Shown here: positions 1 through 9,144 of the stretch, in pieces
How positions within the stretch are numbered: the stretch's first letter is position 1
Layout of the letters: each line of letters begins with the position of its first letter
From: Aliiglaciecola lipolytica
Lineage (GTDB): Bacteria; Pseudomonadota; Gammaproteobacteria; Enterobacterales; Alteromonadaceae
DNA: 64,000 nt
NCBI RefSeq assembly: GCF_018860635.1
Contig: NZ_JAHKPT010000017.1
Location: 25,037-89,036, forward strand
Reading direction: 5' to 3'
Made by a program: the position numbers and the translations under genes
Notes under the pieces: model-generated
Database searches by the model: none
Told to the model about the DNA's origin: nothing
Seen by the model: only the letters and a program-made list of their open reading frames with translations

Positions 1-20
1 CCGCAAGGAGGTTGTATCCC

Positions 21-398
21 ATGGTAAATATTAATCCGATAGCCAATCGTGCTTTTACCCAAAGACATGGAGTTACTCTTAGGGGCGTCATTGTTGGTTT
101 TATCACGCTGCAGCTGAGTGTATTAGCTGGATGTACTACAACGACGAATCAGAATATATCAACGCCTGACTATGACGTGGCCTTCAGTTGTGTCAACGGT
201 GAGAACTTACGAGTGCGTTTTTACACTGAGCAAGAAGTGGCAGTGTTGTTGCGAAATTCAGATGAAATTAAGTTGTTTCAGCAAAAAAGTGGTTCGGGAT
301 TCATTTACAGCAATGGCCCTAATACTATTCGTGGAAAAGGCGATAATCTGACTGTTGAAATTGGTAGGATGATGCCCATTGAGTGCGTCAAACAGTAG
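21..398 (+). CDS. MliC-like lipoprotein (lysozyme inhibitor family)
   Basis: The protein is about 125 residues. It has an N-terminal hydrophobic stretch and a lipobox (LAGC, Cys38), so it should be a lipid-anchored envelope protein. The mature part carries the pattern of the MliC/PliC family: an early Cys in an FSCVNGENLRV context, a central SGSGFIYSNG segment, a KG turn and a late Cys that could pair with the first. Members of the family inhibit C-type lysozyme in the periplasm. The ATG at 21 is preferred over an in-frame TTG at 12 because AGGAGG at 6-11 sits 9 bases upstream. The gene is close to the window edge, so its upstream neighbour is unknown. Family assignment is by pattern only. 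Confidence 0.7.
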   Translation: MVNINPIANRAFTQRHGVTLRGVIVGFITLQLSVLAGCTTTTNQNISTPDYDVAFSCVNGENLRVRFYTEQEVAVLLRNSDEIKLFQQKSGSGFIYSNGPNTIRGKGDNLTVEIGRMMPIECVKQ

Positions 399-574
399 AC
401 TGTTTTTTAGGCATTAGCACAGCAATCATTAACCTAAATTGAATGATTTTTCTTTATACAGCAAATAGTTAATCTTGCTCTACTTGAATTAAAACCGCAC
501 GAAACCCATATTAACTTAAACCCTGCACTTTCAATGTTTGAAGGTAATAATGTAGGTTTTCATTGAGGTTTAAG

Positions 575-1021
575 ATGACAGATTCAGTTATTCAAATTGT
601 GTGTTCACATTGTAATGCGAAAAACCGCCTTCCCAAAGCCAAGCTTGATGATAAACCTCTATGTGGGAAGTGCAAAAAACCGGTGCTTTCTAACCATCCT
701 GTTATCGCTACCGACCAGAATTTTAACCGTTTTATTACCGATAACGGTTTACCCGTAGTGGTTGATTTCTGGGCATCATGGTGTGGCCCATGCAAACAAT
801 TTGCACCCACTTTTGAACAAGTGGCGAGTGAAATGTCTACTCAAGCCTGTTTTCTAAAATTAGATACAGAGCATAATCAGCACACGGCTGGTGGCTATCA
901 AATTCGTTCTATTCCAACGTTAATGATATTCCATCATGGCAAGGAGGTTGCGCGTTTGTCAGGGGCGTTACCAAAACCTCAATTTAAACAGTGGTTAGCG
1001 CAAAACTTACCCGCAGTGTAA
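575..1021 (+). CDS. trxC: Thioredoxin 2 (zinc-binding)
   Basis: This 148-residue protein has an N-terminal zinc-ribbon of two CxxC pairs (C10/C13, C30/C33) followed by a thioredoxin fold with the active site WCGPC (C70 and C73) and the cis-Pro segment IPTLMIF. That combination and length define TrxC, a cytosolic disulfide reductase linked to oxidative-stress defence. The ATG at 575 has GAGG at 565-568 at good spacing, so it is preferred over a TTG at 563. It is a single gene followed directly by a hairpin. Regulation by OxyR is known for E. coli trxC, but I saw no clear site here. Confidence 0.95.
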   Translation: MTDSVIQIVCSHCNAKNRLPKAKLDDKPLCGKCKKPVLSNHPVIATDQNFNRFITDNGLPVVVDFWASWCGPCKQFAPTFEQVASEMSTQACFLKLDTEHNQHTAGGYQIRSIPTLMIFHHGKEVARLSGALPKPQFKQWLAQNLPAV

Positions 1022-1047
1022 CAATGGAAACGTTAATTTCCATTGTT
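1020..1047 (+). terminator. Hairpin just after trxC
   Basis: AACAATGGAAA (1020-1030) and TTTCCATTGTT (1037-1047) form an 11-bp perfect stem with a 6-base loop, starting at the trxC stop codon. The following sequence is only moderately T-rich. It lies between trxC and the convergent bestrophin gene and may serve both. Confidence 0.6.
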
Positions 1048-1147
1048 CATTTTCCATAGGCGATTGCCAGAGGCTACGCCAAACCAATTCTCAGCTGCAA
1101 TGTTTACCTTAATAACCTAACTTTGCAGCTTTGTTATGGCTGATGGT

Positions 1148-2074
1148 CTATTCCAATCGATGGTTATGGGCTTGAATAGGATTAGGAAGTGTTTTTTCGC
1201 CTAGAATATCCAACAGGTTTATTTCAATTGTTCTCGACATCGCATGTAATGGCAGGTCATTGGCTGATACCCCAAACGGCTCCTCTAATTCTTCGCTTAA
1301 TGCATCTAATCCAAAAAATGTGTACGCAATTATTGCGCTAAATAGAGGCGTTACTAAGCCTTGTGAGGCAACGATGGCGAAGGGTAAAATAAAACAGTAC
1401 AAATAAGCAGTACGCTGAACAAGCAGCATGTAAGCAAAGGGTAATGGAGTATTTTGAATGCGTTCGCATGAGGCCTGCACATCTGCCATTGCCGTCATAT
1501 GCTCGTCCATTTTCAGCATTAAAAAGTCTGATATTAAATTTTGGCGTCGACACTCCCCTAGTTTTGCACCAATTAAACGTAAAATTCCATCGGTTAAGCT
1601 CTGAGCATCCCGCAGAAACTGGATGTCATTTTGTGCCATGTAAGGAGTAATGTCAGGCCATGGATCTGTGCTACGTAATTGGTGACGCAGCGCGTGGCTA
1701 AACGCAATAATTAAGTTTATTACGTACCTTTGCATTTCAGCACCTTGTTTTTGCGTACCGTCAACATAAGAGACCATCTTTCGCGAAAGGCTTCGAGATG
1801 CCACTATAAGTTTGCCCCATTGTTTACGCCCTTCCCACCAGCGGTCATAACTTGCGTTATTTCTAAAACCAAGAAACAACGACAACGCGACACCAAATAG
1901 CGCCACTGGAGCGAGGGTGAAGCTGGGAAAAGTTGCAGGGTAAAAATGTTGCACAAGCGCGACTCCAGCGCCTAATAGCGTGATAAAAATTATTCTAAGG
2001 TAGACAAGAGGTAAAACAGAGCCCCTTATAATAAAAAACAAGCGCAGTGAATGGGGATTATCGCGTATAATCAT
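1148..2074 (-). CDS. Bestrophin-family channel protein
   Basis: The 308-residue protein begins with a cytosolic strand and a membrane segment, then carries the bestrophin/UPF0187 signature LFLGFRNNASYDRWWEGRKQWG near residue 70-90. Further helices and a LEEPFG motif near residue 265 follow. Bacterial bestrophins (YneE type) form pentameric inner-membrane anion or cation channels. The length fits the family. The reading frame starts at an ATG on the minus strand, divergent from the molybdopterin oxidoreductase gene with a short shared promoter region. Ion selectivity cannot be told from the sequence. Confidence 0.88.
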   Translation of the reverse strand: MIIRDNPHSLRLFFIIRGSVLPLVYLRIIFITLLGAGVALVQHFYPATFPSFTLAPVALFGVALSLFLGFRNNASYDRWWEGRKQWGKLIVASRSLSRKMVSYVDGTQKQGAEMQRYVINLIIAFSHALRHQLRSTDPWPDITPYMAQNDIQFLRDAQSLTDGILRLIGAKLGECRRQNLISDFLMLKMDEHMTAMADVQASCERIQNTPLPFAYMLLVQRTAYLYCFILPFAIVASQGLVTPLFSAIIAYTFFGLDALSEELEEPFGVSANDLPLHAMSRTIEINLLDILGEKTLPNPIQAHNHRLE

Positions 2075-2156
2075 AGAAGCCTCTAACTGAACAATTGTGC
2101 GACATTATAAAGACATAACGAATAAATTTCAGCGAACCTTAATATTAGGAGCCAAC

Positions 2157-4472
2157 ATGAAAACCGCGTCACCGGCTAATGGAAAACCGCCTTCATTTGA
2201 TCCAGCAGATAGTCAACGTATTGAAATCAGTTCGCCCAAAGAGTGGGCCGCAGGCATCCCTGCCGTCATTTCTGCATACAAGAACGTCACTTCCAAAGCT
2301 GGGCCCTTTAAAGGTACGCGGCTGCTGTCTGATTTGAATCAAATCGAAGGGTTCGATTGTCCTGGTTGCGCTTGGCCTGATCCATTAAATAAACGGGCTA
2401 CATTTGAGTTTTGTGAAAACGGTGCAAAAGCGGTAGCAGATGAGGCGACCACTAAACGAGCCGATGGGGCGTTTTTTGCCAAGCATAGTATTCGTCAGTT
2501 ATGTGAAAAATCCGACCGATGGTTAAACGATCAAGGGCGCTTAGTTGAGCCAATGTGGTTGCCCGAGGGCGCAGAACACTATCAACCAATTGCTTGGGAC
2601 AGTGCGTTTGAATTAATTGCCAAGCAATTAAATTTATTGGATAACCCTAATCAAGCTGCCTTTTATACCTCTGGACGCACCGGCAACGAAGCTGCGTTTT
2701 TATATCAACTATTTGTGCGTAAATTTGGTACTAATAATTTGCCCGATTGTTCGAACATGTGTCATGAATCAAGTGGCGTGGGCTTAGGTGAAACCATTGG
2801 AGTGGGCAAGGGTACAGTAAGCCTTGAAGACTTAGAGCAGGCCGAGGCAATTTTTGTGTTTGGCCAAAATCCAGGTACAAACCACCCGCGAATGCTGGGA
2901 ACACTGCAAGATGCAAAACGTAATGGCGCTAAAATCGTAGCCATTAACCCACTGGATGAAACAGGTCTAAAACGCTTTAAAAACCCACAAGAAGTCTCGG
3001 GTGTTATTGGCAACGGCACCGCCCTTCGAGATTTGTATTTGCCGGTGAAAATAAATGGCGATGTAGCCTTATTAAAAGGTTTGTGTAAGGCATTAATTGA
3101 GCGTGATAACAAACATCAGCCGGTATTGGATCACGATTTTATTGAGCAGTATTGCCACGGTTTTGATGAGTTCAAAGCCGATATCGAGCAAACGAGCTGG
3201 AAAGACATCCAGCAAGGTAGTGGTTTAAGCCAAGCCCTTATTGAACAGGCCGCAGATATTGCCTGTGGATCGAAAAAAACCATTTGTTGTTGGGCAATGG
3301 GTATGACACAGCATAAAAATGCGGTGGCCAATATTCAGCTAATGACCAACTTTTTAATGTTACAAGGCAACTTAGGTAAGCCCGGAGCCGGTGTGTGTCC
3401 AGTGCGAGGTCATAGCAACGTGCAGGGTGACCGTACCATGGGTATTTGGGAAAAACCGAATCCTGAATTTCTAGATGCACTTGAACAAGAGTTTGGCTTT
3501 AACCCTCCACGAGACAACGGTGTTGATGCAGTTGAGACTGTGCATGGTATGCAGCAAGGCCAAATTAAAGTTCTGTTTGCCCTCGGTGGAAATTTTTTTA
3601 GGGCCATGCCTGATCATCAAGCCAATGAACAAGGGCTAAGTCAATGCGAATTAACGGTGCAGGTGTCAACTAAGCTCAACCGCTCGCATCTTTATACTGG
3701 CAAGCAAGCACTGATTTTACCTGCGTTAGGGCGCACAGAAATCGATACTCAAGTGGGCGGTGTTCAAACCATCACCGTTGAGAATTCGATGGGCGTTATT
3801 CAAACCTCTCACGGTAAAATACCGCCTGCGTCAGATTTGCTGAAAAGTGAAGTGGATATTATCGCCCAACTCGCGCACCACACCCTTAAAAACGATAGCG
3901 TTAACTGGATAGCCTTGCGTGATGATTACCGTCTTATTCGTGATCATATTGCTAATGTGATCCCCGGTTTTGAAAACTTTAACCAACGAATTGATGCGTT
4001 AGGTGAATTTGTACTTCCCAATGGTGTGCGAGATGCTCGTGTCTTCCTCACTGCTACTGGGAAGGCAAACTTTATGGTGCACAGTATTGATAATGTTGAG
4101 GTGCCAGAAGGGGGTTTATTGATGATGACCATTCGCAGTCACGACCAATTTAACACCACTGTATACACTAATAATGATCGCTATCGTGGCGTACGTGGTA
4201 CGCGTAAGGTGTTGTTCATTAATAAACAGGACATTGCTGAATTAGGGTTGCACAGCGGTCAAAAAGTAACTATTCGTAGCCATTGGCCAAATGATAAGGC
4301 GAGCGTTAGAGAAGTGACTGATTTTGCGCTAGTAGAATATGCAATTCCTAGAGGGTGTGCAGCGGCTTATTACCCTGAAACCAACGATTTGATACCCATT
4401 GGCAGTGTTGCAGATAAAAGTAACACACCAGCCTATAAGTCGATTGTGATCAGCTTGCACGCGTCTGGTTAA
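2157..4472 (+). CDS. FdhF/YdeP-type molybdopterin oxidoreductase
   Basis: This is a 771-residue cytosolic molybdopterin enzyme of the FdhF/YdeP type (formate-dehydrogenase-like alpha subunit). It has an N-terminal CPGC pair (C68, C71), the molybdopterin-binding core with GxxxNHPRMLGTL, RGHSNVQGDRTMG and a C-terminal aspartate-decarboxylase-like MopB domain (IRSHDQFNTTVY). It has no twin-arginine signal and lacks the four-cysteine iron-sulfur ligand set of classical formate dehydrogenases, as in YdeP. YdeP is linked to acid tolerance in E. coli, but its substrate is not established. I start it at the ATG at 2157 (AGGAG near 2146). An in-frame earlier start at 2097 would add 20 residues with no convincing ribosome site. 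Confidence 0.85.
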   Translation: MKTASPANGKPPSFDPADSQRIEISSPKEWAAGIPAVISAYKNVTSKAGPFKGTRLLSDLNQIEGFDCPGCAWPDPLNKRATFEFCENGAKAVADEATTKRADGAFFAKHSIRQLCEKSDRWLNDQGRLVEPMWLPEGAEHYQPIAWDSAFELIAKQLNLLDNPNQAAFYTSGRTGNEAAFLYQLFVRKFGTNNLPDCSNMCHESSGVGLGETIGVGKGTVSLEDLEQAEAIFVFGQNPGTNHPRMLGTLQDAKRNGAKIVAINPLDETGLKRFKNPQEVSGVIGNGTALRDLYLPVKINGDVALLKGLCKALIERDNKHQPVLDHDFIEQYCHGFDEFKADIEQTSWKDIQQGSGLSQALIEQAADIACGSKKTICCWAMGMTQHKNAVANIQLMTNFLMLQGNLGKPGAGVCPVRGHSNVQGDRTMGIWEKPNPEFLDALEQEFGFNPPRDNGVDAVETVHGMQQGQIKVLFALGGNFFRAMPDHQANEQGLSQCELTVQVSTKLNRSHLYTGKQALILPALGRTEIDTQVGGVQTITVENSMGVIQTSHGKIPPASDLLKSEVDIIAQLAHHTLKNDSVNWIALRDDYRLIRDHIANVIPGFENFNQRIDALGEFVLPNGVRDARVFLTATGKANFMVHSIDNVEVPEGGLLMMTIRSHDQFNTTVYTNNDRYRGVRGTRKVLFINKQDIAELGLHSGQKVTIRSHWPNDKASVREVTDFALVEYAIPRGCAAAYYPETNDLIPIGSVADKSNTPAYKSIVISLHASG

Positions 4473-4487
4473 TCATCAAAGTAAAAT

Positions 4488-4516
4488 ACGGCAAGCGCTC
4501 TAATTGCGCTTGCCGT
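4488..4516. terminator. Bidirectional terminator between convergent genes
   Basis: ACGGCAAGCGC (4488-4498) pairs perfectly with GCGCTTGCCGT (4506-4516) around a 7-base loop. It lies between the convergent stops of the molybdopterin enzyme and the DUF3360 gene. A short T run follows on the minus strand. The position and the strong GC stem support termination in both directions. Confidence 0.8.
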
Positions 4517-4527
4517 GTTACAAATAG

Positions 4528-6045
4528 TTAGTGTCTAAAGCTAGGCATTAATGCTGGAATGCCCGGTAACATGCCAACCATAGCCATTACGCTGGTTAAT
4601 ATAACAAACATGACAAGCGGAATAATCCAACGGCTCATGTGAGTTAACTCTGAGCTTCTCTCTTTACAGCCGATTAATCCTAAATTATCAAGCAACATAG
4701 TCAGAGACCAACCAAACGCAGGGTTCACCAATGTTGAAGCGAATACCACTATCGCCGCAGATTGTGTGGTTTTGCCTTCACGTGTCATTTCCATGCCAGC
4801 TTCTAGAAGCGGAATAAAAACCCCTACTATTAATGCTACACACAGTACTGGTTGCCAGATGGCGAGATCCATTGGATATCCCCAAACTCCGGCAATTACG
4901 CAGAATAACGCGGTTAAAATCGCACCAGCAGGTATTGGACGTTTAGCAATGGCGGCTGGGACGATATAAGTACCCCAAGACGAAGCGAAGTTAGCGCCAC
5001 CTAAAATAGAACCAAAGGTTTGTCGAGCTGAGGCGCTGAGCATAGTGTCATCAATATTCATTTGCACTTTTTCAGTACGCTCTGGGTAGCTTATTTTTTG
5101 AAACACTTGATGCCCCAAAAAGTCGGGAGACCACATTGCTACAGCAAGAATTGCAAAAGGTAACACGACAATAAAACTTTCGGCGGTCGGTAAGCCCAAC
5201 ATCCACCCCGTGTTTTCTCCCCACCAATACATTGGGTTCATATTCGGTAGCCCAGGTGCAGTGTGAAACTCAAATGGTGCACCTAAAGCAAAGGCTGTAA
5301 AGCCGCCTAAAACACAACTTAAGGGCACGGCTAACCAACGCTTTTTATAATGCTCTAAGAACGCGTAAAGTAAAATTGTGGCCAGAATAACGATAAAAGC
5401 AATGTGCGTTTTATCAATACCTTCAGCCCAAACAAACAGCTTTTTAACCTGCGAAATCGTGCCAATAAAGCCTAAATAAAGTAGTAGGCCGCCACATACT
5501 CCTTTACTCGTGAGTCGGGCGAGCAGACTTCCGCCTTTGCTGAATGCCAATATCAATCCAAAGGCACCAATAAGTAGTCCAAATGCCATCGGGTGTCCGC
5601 CAGTGGCGACAACAATGGGGATTAACGGAATTAACGGGCCATGGGTTCCGGCTAAATTAGCGGTAGGCAAAATAAAACCCGAAAACAAAATAATGAAAAA
5701 GGACACTATGAGTAACTCGTAGCGCACATTTTCTAAAACAAACTCATCGCCCAACCCTAGCGCGCCAGCAAAGGTAGCTGCAATGGCCGCAACCATTACT
5801 ACTTTTCCAATTGTGGCTGCCATCGCGGGAATGGTGTCTTCGAATTCAAAACGGTAATCCCTAAACGGTAGATTAGGTCGCCAGCGTTTTGGCTGCATAA
5901 TTTGCAGTTCGTGCTCTAGGTATTCGTCTCTCGTTGCGAATTCAGAGCTCGGTTTGTGAAGTTTTTCATAGCTATCGGAAACGGCTTGATTCTCCGTCAC
6001 CTTTTCAGCTCCAGATGTAATCTCATCTTGCGGCGTGGTATTCAT
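4528..6045 (-). CDS. DUF3360-family multi-spanning membrane protein
   Basis: The 505-residue inner-membrane protein has a polar N-terminal tail of about 75 residues ending in MQPKRWRPNLPFRDYRFEFEDTIPAMAATIG. Ten or more hydrophobic helices follow, with conserved-looking loops (ANLAGTHGPLIPLIPIVVATGGHP; FGSILGGANFASSWGTYIVPAAIAKRP). This matches the DUF3360 family of putative permeases, which I recognise by its start and the THGPLIP loop. The substrate is unknown. A distant relation to SulP/uracil-type carriers is plausible from the repeated-helix layout but is inference. It is divergent from the SulP gene across a 1-kb gap, and both may handle inorganic anions. Confidence 0.75.
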   Translation of the reverse strand: MNTTPQDEITSGAEKVTENQAVSDSYEKLHKPSSEFATRDEYLEHELQIMQPKRWRPNLPFRDYRFEFEDTIPAMAATIGKVVMVAAIAATFAGALGLGDEFVLENVRYELLIVSFFIILFSGFILPTANLAGTHGPLIPLIPIVVATGGHPMAFGLLIGAFGLILAFSKGGSLLARLTSKGVCGGLLLYLGFIGTISQVKKLFVWAEGIDKTHIAFIVILATILLYAFLEHYKKRWLAVPLSCVLGGFTAFALGAPFEFHTAPGLPNMNPMYWWGENTGWMLGLPTAESFIVVLPFAILAVAMWSPDFLGHQVFQKISYPERTEKVQMNIDDTMLSASARQTFGSILGGANFASSWGTYIVPAAIAKRPIPAGAILTALFCVIAGVWGYPMDLAIWQPVLCVALIVGVFIPLLEAGMEMTREGKTTQSAAIVVFASTLVNPAFGWSLTMLLDNLGLIGCKERSSELTHMSRWIIPLVMFVILTSVMAMVGMLPGIPALMPSFRH

Positions 6046-7096
6046 GATTTCCCCGGCAACATAGTTGCTCTTAAAAAATAAAAAATAGCTTTATTTAAAG
6101 CAAATGAATGTTGAGGGCGTAGAATAGATCAGCTTTTAAAAAATTACGATAAGCCTAAGGTCTTACATATTTTCGTTGAAATTTGTGAATGTAAATTGTA
6201 GTAAATTAGAAAATATCAGTTAATTTAAACATACAAATCAAATGATTAGCCTATTTTTCGGTCTAGATGCCCGCTAAATTGAATAACCACATGGGTATCA
6301 ACTAACTTCCTGCTTTTTAAAACTGATTAGAGTTTACTCTTTAATGCTTGCTTAGAATTTGTGACTTACAATGCTGAGCACCGCCAATTATTCAAAAAAG
6401 ATATAGATAACAGTCAGTTTATTTATTTTATGTCTAAAATTTTTTGTAAAAATACCCTTGATTCGTAGGCATAAATACAAGAGTCATTTTTTGCTAATAA
6501 ATGGTGGTTGTAGCTGAGAGGATTAAAAATTATGTGATTTTTCACTTTTTTTTAATGGTTTTTAGCCAATTTTTTTTGCTCCAGCATTGGGTTTTAGAGT
6601 ATAATTTAGCCAGACTACAGGTTTGTTGTCTGAGTCTACTTAGTTCAAAACTAAATAGACTAAAAAACACTTAAACAGCTCAAATGAGCAGAAAAAGTTG
6701 GTTTCACGTTCAACGTACGATATTGATATCAGCGTAAAAGCGCTTTTAGGAATTGGACAGAAAACTAAAGTAGTGGTAAATCGAGCATAAAATTGTATGG
6801 TGAATATTCCACAGAGTATTGCTGTACAAGCATGGTTCAGCTCGAGTGCTCTTCAAACTGGGTCATAGTCATATCCCTCCAGCATTAAAAGAGACTAAAT
6901 TAATTCAATGTGACCTTTAATGTGTCCTTACTGAGTTGATCGGGCATCTATTTTCTCGAACTTATTGCCACCAAAGTCCTGCCCTCAACAGGCTCGCTGA
7001 TTTTGTATCAAATTAATTACGTGAATGCGTGATATGACTGTAATTTAACGACTTTTTCTAGAGTCTCGTTAGAGCACAACTTAAATCAGGTCCCAA
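6046..7096. other. 1-kb AT-rich intergenic region with structured leader
   Basis: This gap separates the divergent DUF3360 and SulP genes. I found no credible coding frame. It holds a promoter-like pair near 6576-6605, two nested hairpins just downstream (CAGAC...GTCTG near 6611-6632; a 13-bp stem with one mismatch at 6633-6661), and long T tracts near 6546-6577. The rest shows nothing I can name. Confidence 0.5.
6576..6605 (+). promoter_or_regulatory. Candidate promoter for SulP leader transcript
   Basis: TTGCTC at 6576-6581 and TATAAT at 6600-6605 are separated by 18 bases. The -10 is a perfect sigma-70 consensus. Transcription toward the SulP gene would give a leader of roughly 480 nt that begins with two hairpins. 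An undetected small RNA is the alternative. Confidence 0.4.
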
Positions 7097-8788
7097 ATGC
7101 TATCTGCACTTAGAAAATCGATACAAAGTAAACCGTCTTACCATGAGATTCAGGCTAACGTTCTGGCCGGCTTAACCGTTGGTGTTATTGCTCTTCCCCT
7201 TTCTATGGCGTTGGCCATCGCCAGTGGCGTACCACCACAGCACGGTCTGTATACCGCAATAGTGGCAGGTGTCATTATTGCCTTAATGGGTGGCTCTAAA
7301 GTTAATATTTCTGGTCCAACAGCCGCTTTCGTGGTTATTTTGTTGCCGATAGTGCAACAGTTTGGCTTAGGCGGGTTGCTGGTTAGTGGGTTTATGGCAG
7401 GCTTCATCCTTGTTCTGATGGGGGTAGGGAAGTTTGGAAAACTCATTGAAATCGTGCCCTATCCAGTGATCGTTGGCTTCACTTCAGGCATTAGCGTGGT
7501 GATTGCCACCTTTCAAATTGGTGACTTTTTGGGGCTCAGGATTGAATCTCTCGACGGTCACTATCTTGATAAGTTAACCACTATCTTTATGGCATTGCCT
7601 ACTCTTGCATGGCAAGAAACCCTAATTGGCATTTTAACTTTAACGGTGTTGTTAGTATGGCCAAAGTTTCGTTCTAAAATTCCAGGGCACTTGGTTGCCT
7701 TACTGATAGCCAGTTTTACCGCTTGGTTACTCAGTTTGTATGTAGCTGACTTTTCTGTTGCCACTATTGGTAGTCGCTTCTCGTTTGATATCAATGGCAT
7801 TGTAGGAAACGGTATTCCTCCTATTCTACCGTCCTTCGATTGGCCTTGGAATTTACCTGGAGCGAATGGTGCGCCTATCGGGATCAGTTTTGAATTGGTT
7901 AGATTGTTGCTCCCATCAGCGATAACTATCGCTATATTGGGTGCACTTGAATCCTTATTATGTGCCGTTGTTGCCGACGGAATGTCGGGCAAAAAACACA
8001 ATTCAAATGATGAACTTATCGGTCAAGGTATTGGTAATATTATCGCTCCATTATTTGGTGGGTTACCTGCTACAGCAGCTATTGCCCGTACCGCAGCGAA
8101 CGTTAAAACTGGAGGAAGCTTGCCGCTATCTTCAGTTGTCCATGGCTTGTTCATCTTACTTAGCATCCTACTTTTAACTCCTTTGTTGTCGTATATTCCT
8201 ATGGCATCCATGGCCGCATTGTTATTGATGGTTGCGTGGAATATGAGTGAGGCTAAATATTTTATTCGGACCTTAAAAATTGCTCCTAGAGATGATGTAG
8301 TTGTTTTGGTTTTGTGTTTTCTGCTTACTGTATTGTTTGATATGACGATTGCTGTGGGCGTAGGTATTGGATTAGCGGCAATGCTGTTCATAAGAAGAAG
8401 CATAAGTCTTACGCAAACTTCTCAGATTGAGGCCGACCACGGGGACTATGACATGCCCGACAATACGGTCGTATATGATATTAACGGTGCATTGTTTTTT
8501 GGTTCGGCACATAAAGCACTGAAAACCATTGCTTCCGTTCGGCCTGATGTGCGGGTTGTGATCCTCGATATGTCTGAAGTTACGCTGCTGGATATGAGTG
8601 CGATTGTGGCCATGGAGTCCATCGCCAATGATTTACAGCAAAAAAATATTGGATTAATCATTAATAGTTTGCAGCCACGCATGATTTTAAAACTTAGACG
8701 TGCAGGGATTAGGAAAAAAATCGGCAAGGTGGCATTTTCAAGAACCCTCAACGACAGTTTTGAATTAGCCCGCAAAATGCCTGCCTAA
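7097..8788 (+). CDS. SulP-family anion permease with STAS domain
   Basis: The protein is 563 residues: a sulfate-transporter domain (residues about 15-410, with ALPLSMALAIASGVPPQHGLYTAIVAG and the KVNISGPTAAF loop) followed by a cytosolic STAS domain (about 440-560, with VVILDMSEVTLLDMSAI). SulP proteins of bacteria carry sulfate, bicarbonate or dicarboxylates across the inner membrane. The bicarbonate type (BicA) and the dicarboxylate type (DauA/YchM) cannot be separated here. It starts at an ATG with GTC-rich upstream and only a weak AGGT ribosome site. It is a single gene, followed by a long hairpin. Confidence 0.92.
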   Translation: MLSALRKSIQSKPSYHEIQANVLAGLTVGVIALPLSMALAIASGVPPQHGLYTAIVAGVIIALMGGSKVNISGPTAAFVVILLPIVQQFGLGGLLVSGFMAGFILVLMGVGKFGKLIEIVPYPVIVGFTSGISVVIATFQIGDFLGLRIESLDGHYLDKLTTIFMALPTLAWQETLIGILTLTVLLVWPKFRSKIPGHLVALLIASFTAWLLSLYVADFSVATIGSRFSFDINGIVGNGIPPILPSFDWPWNLPGANGAPIGISFELVRLLLPSAITIAILGALESLLCAVVADGMSGKKHNSNDELIGQGIGNIIAPLFGGLPATAAIARTAANVKTGGSLPLSSVVHGLFILLSILLLTPLLSYIPMASMAALLLMVAWNMSEAKYFIRTLKIAPRDDVVVLVLCFLLTVLFDMTIAVGVGIGLAAMLFIRRSISLTQTSQIEADHGDYDMPDNTVVYDINGALFFGSAHKALKTIASVRPDVRVVILDMSEVTLLDMSAIVAMESIANDLQQKNIGLIINSLQPRMILKLRRAGIRKKIGKVAFSRTLNDSFELARKMPA

Positions 8789-8814
8789 CCTCAGGTTATT
8801 ATTCCCTTCAAATG

Positions 8815-8853
8815 GGCTCAAAATGGACAAAAGATGTTAGTACATTTTGAGCC
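8815..8853 (+). terminator. Long-stem hairpin after SulP gene
   Basis: GGCTCAAAATG (8815-8825) is the exact reverse complement of CATTTTGAGCC (8843-8853), with a 17-base loop. It sits 27 bases after the SulP stop. No good T tract follows, so it may be a transcript-end structure rather than a classical intrinsic terminator. Confidence 0.45.
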
Positions 8854-9144
8854 TTGGTATTCTAAAAATACTATAGGTAAGGCGTAGTTAAACAAAAGCA
8901 TGGCGCGAATTAAAAAGGTCATACTTTAGTATGATTATTTGGAATATTTTTATCCCATATTTTTTCTTGTGCTATTCTGAATGTATAGGTTTGTTGAGTT
9001 AAAGGATAGTAACGAGATTTTATACATGCTTGCATTGTTAAAACCATATTCACCTAACATTTGTCTGATTGCCTTTTGTCAGAAAAATCCACTCATAAAT
9101 ATAATCATCGGTTTGAAGAGTTTTTCTGTCGAGAGAGCGTTTTG
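8854..9144. promoter_or_regulatory. Upstream region of the porin operon
   Basis: This stretch leads into the porin-PBP-GGDEF operon. It contains the palindrome TCATACTTTAGTATGA at 8919-8934 (6-bp arms, 4-base centre), which could be an operator. I could not place a convincing -35/-10 pair. Confidence 0.35.

Noticed and set aside
6633..6661. Hairpin considered as terminator
   Set aside because: Neither strand has a T tract after the stem, and it lies just downstream of a promoter-like site, so it is kept only as leader structure.
8919..8934. Palindrome TCATACTTTAGTATGA considered as terminator of the SulP gene
   Set aside because: No T tract follows and a longer stem lies nearer the stop; operator is the more likely reading.
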